Shown here: piece after piece, positions 16,476 through 20,976 of the stretch
How the letters are laid out: each line of letters begins with the position of its first letter
Position numbering within the stretch: position 1 is the stretch's first letter
NCBI GenBank assembly: GCA_046538945.1
Contig: JBKHHW010000045.1
Span: forward strand, 1 to 20,976
Reading direction: 5' to 3'
Length of the DNA: 20,976 bases
Origin: JAEZKC01 sp046538945
GTDB taxonomy: Bacteria > Fibrobacterota > Chitinivibrionia > Chitinivibrionales > Chitinispirillaceae
Made by a program: the position numbers and the translations under genes
Notes under the pieces: generated by a model
Database searches by the model: none
What the model was told of the DNA's origin: nothing
Seen by the model: the letters and a program-made list of their open reading frames with translations, nothing else

Positions 16476-16516
16476 CGGGTTTCCCTCTGAAACAGAAGGA
16501 AACCCGCCTTCTTTTT
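16476..16516 (+). terminator. Terminator-like hairpin between the two tRNAs
   Basis: Arms CGGGTTTCC (16476-16484) and GGAAACCCG (16498-16506) pair perfectly. They are extended inward by TCTG/CAGA across one mismatch, with loop AAA. The stem is followed by CCTTCTTTTT ending at 16516, one base before the tRNA-Cys 5' end. Confidence 0.7.
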
Positions 16517-16517
16517 A

Positions 16518-16591
<74 letters not shown>

Positions 16592-16721
16592 CTATTTTTT
16601 CCCATATGTTTTCTTAAGATTCTTTTCGTATCTATTGTCTGTTTTCAATCGATGACGTCTGCTGATTCGATTAGTGTGTACCTGTCTGAGCATTGTTGTT
16701 ACTGCTTTTTGCGAAACAAAA

Positions 16722-16745
16722 AAGCGGAGTTCGAAAACTCCGCTT
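16722..16745 (-). terminator. Intrinsic terminator of the SH3-like lipoprotein gene
   Basis: A perfect 10-bp stem: AAGCGGAGTT (16722-16731), loop CGAA, AACTCCGCTT (16736-16745). On the - strand it runs into TTTTTTG. It lies about 40 bp past the lipoprotein stop codon. Confidence 0.85.
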
Positions 16746-16766
16746 CGGATTTGCTGGGTTGTACGG

Positions 16767-16782
16767 ATCACAGTATTGTGAT
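16767..16782. repeat. Small palindrome abutting the lipoprotein stop
   Basis: ATCACA-GTAT-TGTGAT, a perfect 6-bp inverted repeat. TTTATT follows on the + strand, so it could act as a weak terminator for transcription coming from the tRNAs. Confidence 0.4.
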
Positions 16783-16783
16783 T

Positions 16784-17608
16784 TTATTCTTCTTCTTCAG
16801 TTTCTGTTTCTTCGACCTCCTGGTCTATTTCGGTAGCGGACTCTGCAGGCATGGAAGCCGGCACCACAGCCGGGGCTTCAGGGGTTGATTCCAGCTCGGC
16901 GAGTTCGGTTTTGATCTGAGTCAGGAAGGTGGAATTGGGATATGGAGCCATTTCGATAATCTGTTTGAGCTTTTCAGCTTCGGAGAGATCATTCGATTCT
17001 GCCAGTTTTTTGGAAATGAATACCGCCATGGCTACATCTTCCTTGGTTTCAACCAGAAACTCCTTTTTTACCCAACCCTTTTTGTTTCTTTTTTCCCCGA
17101 TCACTTCCACGAATTCATCTTTTTCTTCCCCCACTGCTACAAAGTCCATGGGTTCGAACTTTTCGTTGGTCATAGTGAGCACATCGGGGCGTTTGAAGAT
17201 GACGGCCGGATCTTTCACTGCGGCTGCTCGGGCGTTACGGGCCAGGCAGTAGGCGTTGGCCCATCCGCTTTTTCCGTCAGAGAGCTCCACTTTGAGGTAT
17301 TCCCTTTTGCTGTTGGAGGGGTCGATTCCGGTTTCTCCCAGAAATTTGACCACCTCACCAAGACTTATGCCGGCGATGTATTTTCCTTTGCTCGAACAAG
17401 TATCTCTGATCGCGGCCTGATCCCAAATACATACGATCTCTTCAGCTTGGGACTTTGGTGTTTCTTCGGCCACTTCCTGGATCGGTTTCTGAGTATCTGC
17501 TTCGCTGGAGGTCTTGTCGCCGCTTTTGGAGCTGCCGCAGCCTGCTATGATCATAGCGGCAGCTGATATGGACAGAACAAGGACAGGTAGTCTGTGAGAA
17601 AAGAACAT
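16784..17608 (-). CDS. Lipoprotein with SH3-like repeats
   Basis: A 274-residue exported lipoprotein. The N-terminus has a positively charged start, a hydrophobic stretch and lipobox IIAGC with Cys24 as the lipidation site; the following GSSKSGDK gives no inner-membrane retention signal that I recognise. After a low-complexity Ser/Lys/Glu linker, two bacterial SH3-like units are suggested at about 57-125 (VCIWDQAAIRD, YLKVELSDGKSGWANAYCL) and 130-190 (AVIFKRPDVLTM, FVEVIGEKRNKKGWVKKEFL). A short helical tail and a Glu-rich C-terminus (EVEETETEEEE) follow. Such modules often bind peptidoglycan or peptides; the partner is unknown. The ATG has GGAGGG four bases upstream. No operon partner. A possible promoter lies at 17663-17691. 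Confidence 0.85.
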   Translation of the reverse strand: MFFSHRLPVLVLSISAAAMIIAGCGSSKSGDKTSSEADTQKPIQEVAEETPKSQAEEIVCIWDQAAIRDTCSSKGKYIAGISLGEVVKFLGETGIDPSNSKREYLKVELSDGKSGWANAYCLARNARAAAVKDPAVIFKRPDVLTMTNEKFEPMDFVAVGEEKDEFVEVIGEKRNKKGWVKKEFLVETKEDVAMAVFISKKLAESNDLSEAEKLKQIIEMAPYPNSTFLTQIKTELAELESTPEAPAVVPASMPAESATEIDQEVEETETEEEE

Positions 17609-17662
17609 AGAGCCCTCCGATTATGTGTTTTGGTTGTTTTTGGATGAAAAAATTAAAAAAGT

Positions 17663-17691
17663 AAGATAATTTGCGCTTTTGGCAGTTACAA
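17663..17691 (-). promoter_or_regulatory. Candidate promoter of the lipoprotein gene
   Basis: On the - strand, TTGTAA (plus 17686-17691), a 17-bp spacer and TATCTT (plus 17663-17668). Each hexamer matches the sigma-70 consensus at four of six, with ideal spacing. The rest of the 288-bp divergent gap toward yjbQ is AT-rich, and I see nothing else in it. Confidence 0.35.
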
Positions 17692-17896
17692 TAAATGTTA
17701 TGTGAGTTTACTGCTTGGTTTTTAGAATGCCTGTAAATGATCTGTTTTGTTTTTGACGTCGGGTGTGGCTTCTGGTCTGAATCGATTACTATTTTGTTTT
17801 GAACCGAATGTGTCTGTTTATCAATTCTGTAGTGCGGGCCATTGATAAAGGAATTCCGGCAAAACGGATAAATTTTAGTGTCTGAAAGGAGTTGTT

Positions 17897-18313
17897 ATGG
17901 TTTACGGAAAACAGATTCTTTTGAATATGAAGGGTTTTTCTGATATTCAGGATGTCACATCACGCGTTCAGAGCATTGTTGAAGAGTCGGGCATACGGGA
18001 GGGAATTGTAGCGGTTTTCGCGGTAGGTTCCACGGCGACGGTGAGCACGATGGAGTACGAGCCTGCGCTGGTAAAGGATGTGAAGGAGAGGCTCGAGGTG
18101 CTGGCTTCCAAGGATATGCGTTCTCATCATTCGCTCACCTGGGGGGATGATAACGGTTTCTCGCACATCAGAGCCACATTTATGGGTCCTGGGATTTCCG
18201 TGCCGCTGGTCGGTGGGGAATTGATGCTTGGCACATGGCAGCAAGTGGTGGTGATAGATCATGACAATCGTGCAAGAAGCAGAAAAGTATACGTGCAGAT
18301 TGTAGGTGGGTAG
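17897..18313 (+). CDS. yjbQ: YjbQ / UPF0047 family protein
   Basis: A 138-residue single-domain protein of the YjbQ (UPF0047) family. Some members are annotated with secondary thiamine-phosphate synthase activity, but the physiological role is uncertain. Seen: the conserved C-terminal half HSLTWGDDNGFSHIRA (histidine-rich putative metal site), GPGISVPLVGGELMLGTWQ and the VVVIDHDNRARSRKVYVQIVG end, which is the family signature. The ATG at 17897 has AAAGGAG eight bases upstream. The gene is single, convergent with ablB, with a long hairpin between them. I see no anomaly in it. Confidence 0.92.
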   Translation: MVYGKQILLNMKGFSDIQDVTSRVQSIVEESGIREGIVAVFAVGSTATVSTMEYEPALVKDVKERLEVLASKDMRSHHSLTWGDDNGFSHIRATFMGPGISVPLVGGELMLGTWQQVVVIDHDNRARSRKVYVQIVGG

Positions 18314-18334
18314 ATTGGCGCGCCGCGAGACAGT

Positions 18335-18369
18335 CTGGGGATCAGAGGTGAATCACCCCTGATCCTCAG
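18335..18369. terminator. Long hairpin between yjbQ and ablB
   Basis: Arms CTGGGGATCAGAGGTGA (18335-18351) and TCACCCCTGATCCTCAG (18353-18369) pair over up to 17 bp with two G-U or mismatch positions. No T-run follows on either strand, so it may be a bidirectional mRNA 3'-end stabiliser rather than a canonical intrinsic terminator. Confidence 0.55.
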
Positions 18370-18376
18370 AGTTGAA

Positions 18377-19222
18377 TCATGCTGCCTCGGCCGGTTTGTA
18401 CCAGACGTTCATACTTTCGATTCTTCCGGAAATATTGGTATTATTGACAAGAGTCCCACCGTATCTGTAGCCTGATTTGCTGAAGGTGATATTCATGCCG
18501 TAGGACATGCTTCTTGCTATAGTGAAGAATGTTTTTATCTGTCTGCGTCTCATCTCGGGTTCCATTTCCGCCAGAAGTATCAAAGACAGGTTCTGCCCCC
18601 TGTATTCGGGCAGGGTTGCGAAATCGGTCATTTCAACGCTTTTTGTACCCTTATCCATTTCCGAGGAGGAGGCGGCGATAAGCTTGCCCTCGGCAAAGCA
18701 GCCGAAGTAAACGACATGGCTCTCCATCGTCTCAAGCAGGTATTTGGGGTCGAAAATGGGAAACGGATAGGAATCGAACACCTTTCTGTAAAGACCCGCC
18801 AGATCTTCCACATCCCCGGCAGTCAGAATCCTCACTTTGTAGTCCTGAGGCAGCTGGGGTTTAATGAGTCTGCCTGCTTTGCTTTCTGCTGTTTTGAGTA
18901 TGTCGTCAATCGTCGTTCTGTCTTCTTCAGAAAGGTCTTCTCTCTTCTGGGTTAAGAATTTGCCCAGAAATGCGCAGCCGGAATTTTCATAAAAGTTCGG
19001 AATCAGCGCTTCGCGTCTGAAGCCTTCTTTAAGGAACGTCGGTTCCGAGTTTTCATCAACTTTGATGAAAATTTTAGAATAATCGTTCTGTTTGATTAAT
19101 CTGTCGAACTCAGACAGAATAGTGTCTATGTCAGCAGAATCGTACTTCAGAAGGTAAATTCTGTCGTTGTATTTGCCATGTTGAATAACCGAATTACCTA
19201 TTTGTTGGATCAAGTCATTCAT
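18377..19222 (-). CDS. ablB: Beta-lysine N-acetyltransferase
   Basis: A 281-residue GNAT enzyme that acetylates L-beta-lysine from acetyl-CoA to give the compatible solute N-epsilon-acetyl-beta-lysine. The N-terminal half (NDRIYLLKY, FIKVDENSEPTFLKEGFRRE, FYENSGCAFLGKFL) and the C-terminal GNAT domain (DLAGLYRKVFDSYPFPI, MTDFATLPEYRGQNLS with Arg208-Gly209-Gln210 at the pyrophosphate loop, then SMSYGMNITFSKSGYRYGGTL) are characteristic of AblB. I chose the ATG at 19222, which overlaps the end of ablA by eight bases and gives the family length; a start at 19288 would lie deep inside ablA. The overlap indicates translational coupling, so the mutase and acetyltransferase are made together. Expression is presumably salt-controlled; this is family knowledge. 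Confidence 0.93.
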   Translation of the reverse strand: MNDLIQQIGNSVIQHGKYNDRIYLLKYDSADIDTILSEFDRLIKQNDYSKIFIKVDENSEPTFLKEGFRREALIPNFYENSGCAFLGKFLTQKREDLSEEDRTTIDDILKTAESKAGRLIKPQLPQDYKVRILTAGDVEDLAGLYRKVFDSYPFPIFDPKYLLETMESHVVYFGCFAEGKLIAASSSEMDKGTKSVEMTDFATLPEYRGQNLSLILLAEMEPEMRRRQIKTFFTIARSMSYGMNITFSKSGYRYGGTLVNNTNISGRIESMNVWYKPAEAA

Positions 19223-20531
19223 CTTCAAAATCTCTTCTCTGCATTCTTGCATTGTCTGAAGGTGTGAGTGATATTGTTTTGTCTTCATCGGACAGCAGCT
19301 TCTGAATGCCGATAGGATCGTGTTCCACGGTTTCTTCCAGCTGAAGCTGCAGTTCGCACTTGTCGCAGTCTCTGTCGCAGAAAGTCGGCTCGTAGGAATC
19401 GGGTTCCTTATAAGTTGTTATGATTCCCTCATAGTTGCGCAGCACGACCTTGTTCGTTGACCAGGATATCAGATAATTGGGCATAACAGGAATCTTACCG
19501 CCTCCTCCGGGCGCATCGATAACGAAGGTGGGTACTGCCATGCCGGAAGTGTGGCCGAGAAGACTCTCCATAATCTCGATACCCTTGCCCACCGGCGTTC
19601 TGAAGTGCGAAAGACCCTCGGAAAGATCGCACTGGTAAAGGTAGTACGGTCTGACCCTGTTCTGGAGCAGCTTGTGGTTCAGAGTCTTTATGATTCTGGG
19701 GCAGTCGTTTACTCCCGCCAGCAGAACTGACTGGTTGCCCAGCATAACTCCGGCTTCGGCAAGTTTCGCGAGAGCTTCCCGGGCCTGCTTTGTCATTTCT
19801 CTGGGATGATTGAAATGTGTATTGATGTAAAGAGGCGGATATTTTTTGAGTACATTTACCAGACTGTCTGTGATTCTGTACGGAAGAACCACAGGGGTTC
19901 TGGTGCCGATTCTGATTATTTCCACATGGTCGATTTCAGATATTGTGGAAAGAAGTTTGTCTATGTATTCATCGGAAAGCATGAAGGGGTCTCCGCCTGA
20001 AAGCAGCACGTCCCGGATTCGTTTGTTGCTCTTTATATACTGGATCGCTTCTGTCAGCTCTTCAAAGGAGGGAATGGAATCCTTGTCGCCGACTTTTCTT
20101 TTCCTGGTGCAGTGGCGGCAGTACATGGAGCAGAGATTGCTCACATGAAGAAGCACTCTGTCAGGGTATCTGTGGGTAAGAAATGGTGCGGGGGAGTCTT
20201 TGTCTTCCGCAAGAGGATCCAGCATGTCATACTTTCTGGTAATCAGTTCGCTTGGCGAGGGAACCGACTGCAGATACACCGGGTCATTCTGATAATTCTC
20301 TGCATCGATAAGAGAAAGGTAGTAAGGAGTGATGCTGAGTGGGAATTTCTCAAGCGTGGCTTTCAGCTTGTTTTTCTCCTCTTCAGAAAATCTGATGCCT
20401 GAAACCTTTTCAAGCTGATCAATATTTTTGATGGTATGTTTGATCTGCCACTTCCAGTTTTTCCAGTTTTGTATGTCTGCATTTGTGTCGATGGATCTGG
20501 CGATGGTCTGTTGGTTTTCAGAAAAAATCAT
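19215..20531 (-). CDS. ablA: L-lysine 2,3-aminomutase
   Basis: A 438-residue radical-SAM, PLP-dependent enzyme that converts L-lysine to L-beta-lysine, the first step of N-epsilon-acetyl-beta-lysine synthesis. Seen: the [4Fe-4S]/SAM motif C134-x3-C138-x2-C141 in NLCSMYCRHCTRKRK, LLSGGDPFML, the lysine-binding region YYLYQCDLSEG, FVIDAPGGGGKIPV with PLP-binding Lys346, and the C-terminal zinc cysteines in FCDRDCDKCEL. All lie at a constant offset from the clostridial enzyme, so this is a genuine KamA/AblA rather than the EpmB type, which is shorter and lacks the zinc tail. The ATG at 20531 has a perfect AGGAGG six bases upstream; an in-frame start at 20561 is not needed. First gene of the ablAB operon, behind an unusual folded leader. 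Confidence 0.96.
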   Translation of the reverse strand: MIFSENQQTIARSIDTNADIQNWKNWKWQIKHTIKNIDQLEKVSGIRFSEEEKNKLKATLEKFPLSITPYYLSLIDAENYQNDPVYLQSVPSPSELITRKYDMLDPLAEDKDSPAPFLTHRYPDRVLLHVSNLCSMYCRHCTRKRKVGDKDSIPSFEELTEAIQYIKSNKRIRDVLLSGGDPFMLSDEYIDKLLSTISEIDHVEIIRIGTRTPVVLPYRITDSLVNVLKKYPPLYINTHFNHPREMTKQAREALAKLAEAGVMLGNQSVLLAGVNDCPRIIKTLNHKLLQNRVRPYYLYQCDLSEGLSHFRTPVGKGIEIMESLLGHTSGMAVPTFVIDAPGGGGKIPVMPNYLISWSTNKVVLRNYEGIITTYKEPDSYEPTFCDRDCDKCELQLQLEETVEHDPIGIQKLLSDEDKTISLTPSDNARMQRRDFEDE

Positions 20532-20976
20532 AGAGCCTCCTTTAAAGACCATATGCTGCAAGTTAAAGTGTCGAAGCGCCGTTAGGAGCTGTGGGATCTC
20601 GGACTGTATTGGTTTAGAGTATATCTGAACATGTTTGTTCAGAAACCAATGATGTTGGGTGTTTTATTTAGAAAAATGCAGAACAGTCCGACAGAATACG
20701 GCCGAGGAATTGCAACCGCTTCTATCTAAAAATACAGTTTTCCAATGAACTATGCAAGTTTAGGGCCGTTTTTGTGAAAAAGTACTCTTTTTCGTAAAGG
20801 CTTAATCTTCCGGTCGGAATATACCTGCGATTTCATTTATCCGGTCTTCTAACAGTACGTCTATCTTCCCGAAATTATTTATCTGATCGGGATAGAAGAC
20901 ATGAAAAAAGACGGTTCAAACCCTGCAGATGATTAGGCTCACAGACATCAATGTTTTCGGATCCCTTTTGGACTTT
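20532..20976. other. ablA upstream region and window edge
   Basis: It contains the ablA Shine-Dalgarno (AGGAGG, plus 20538-20543), the nested inverted repeats at 20599-20691, and a weak promoter-like pair on the - strand: TTGCAT at plus 20752-20757 and TATTTT at plus 20729-20734, with a 17-bp spacer. Beyond that, imperfect inverted arms TCTATCTTCCCGA and TCGGGATAGA occur near 20871-20898. No gene is supported up to the edge; the longest frame from the edge on the - strand stops after about 33 codons. Confidence 0.45.
20599..20691 (-). promoter_or_regulatory. Candidate structured 5' leader of ablA
   Basis: Three nested perfect inverted repeats. Outer: TCGGACTGT (20599-20607) with ACAGTCCGA (20683-20691). 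Middle: ATTGGTTT (20608-20615) with AAACCAAT (20643-20650). Inner: CTGAACA (20625-20631) with TGTTCAG (20636-20642), loop of four. Two arms are contiguous on one side (20599-20615) and two on the other (20636-20650), so the helices could stack coaxially, with single-stranded inserts of 9 and 32 nt. It ends about 55 nt before the ablA Shine-Dalgarno. It does not resemble the lysine riboswitch. Confidence 0.5.

Noticed and set aside
20625..20642. Bacillus-type LexA box before ablA
   Set aside because: The spacing is GAAC-N6-GTTC rather than GAAC-N4-GTTC, and ablA is not a DNA-damage gene. The arms are better explained by the nested hairpin.
20599..20691. Lysine (L-box) riboswitch before lysine aminomutase
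   Set aside because: The element is far too short, lacks the multi-helix junction and conserved L-box core, and the operon consumes lysine rather than making it.
20599..20691. MITE-like element with terminal inverted repeats
   Set aside because: No flanking target-site duplication is visible, and there are three nested arms rather than simple terminal repeats.
20830..20976. Partial gene entering from the right edge
   Set aside because: All frames from the edge close within about 33 codons, and none shows a motif or a start with a Shine-Dalgarno.

Overview
The window reads as a Gram-negative chromosome fragment of moderate GC. It has a lipoprotein with a lipobox, a large cytoplasmic hybrid sensor kinase, a membrane-bound kinase-like protein and a probable sigma-54 promoter. 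A 2[4Fe-4S] ferredoxin and the oxygen-sensitive radical-SAM lysine 2,3-aminomutase suggest an anaerobe or microaerophile. The ablA-ablB pair implies osmotic adaptation through N-epsilon-acetyl-beta-lysine. I cannot fix the phylum; Chitinivibrionia-like Fibrobacterota or a deltaproteobacterial-type lineage would fit, but this is a weak inference.

Layout. 1-834: a YchJ-type SEC-C protein (+) and a small ferredoxin (-) converge on a shared 12-bp hairpin terminator. 835-1394: non-coding, with a perfect 9-bp hairpin and a 42-bp tandem repeat. 1395-4718: a 1107-residue GAF/PAS hybrid histidine kinase (+). 4943-7810: clpB (-) behind a near-consensus sigma-54 promoter, followed by a hairpin and a 66-residue four-cysteine protein. 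7939-8351: a probable decayed gene with three in-frame TAG codons and a frame change. 8649-11163: malate dehydrogenase and an acyl-CoA synthetase-like enzyme, a tight two-gene operon. 11167-13467: a 7TM/PAS kinase-like protein (-) in which the phospho-accepting histidine is Glu. 13723-16074: a polyprenol-phosphate mannosyltransferase-type GT2 and a GT2 fused to the membrane and nucleotide-binding half of a polyprenyl-phosphate sugar transferase. 16395-16591: tRNA-Gly(GCC) and tRNA-Cys(GCA) with a terminator-like hairpin between them. 16784-17608: an SH3-like lipoprotein (-). 17897-18313: YjbQ family (+). 18377-20531: the ablA-ablB operon (-), preceded by a three-tier nested inverted repeat that could be a structured mRNA leader.

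Functionally this is housekeeping and stress biology (ClpB, osmolyte synthesis, redox carrier, central metabolism, glycoconjugate assembly) with two complex sensors. I see no mobile element, phage or CRISPR array. The items most worth pursuing are the ablA leader, the sigma-54 promoter of clpB, the His-less kinase and the GT2/CoA-binding-domain fusion.
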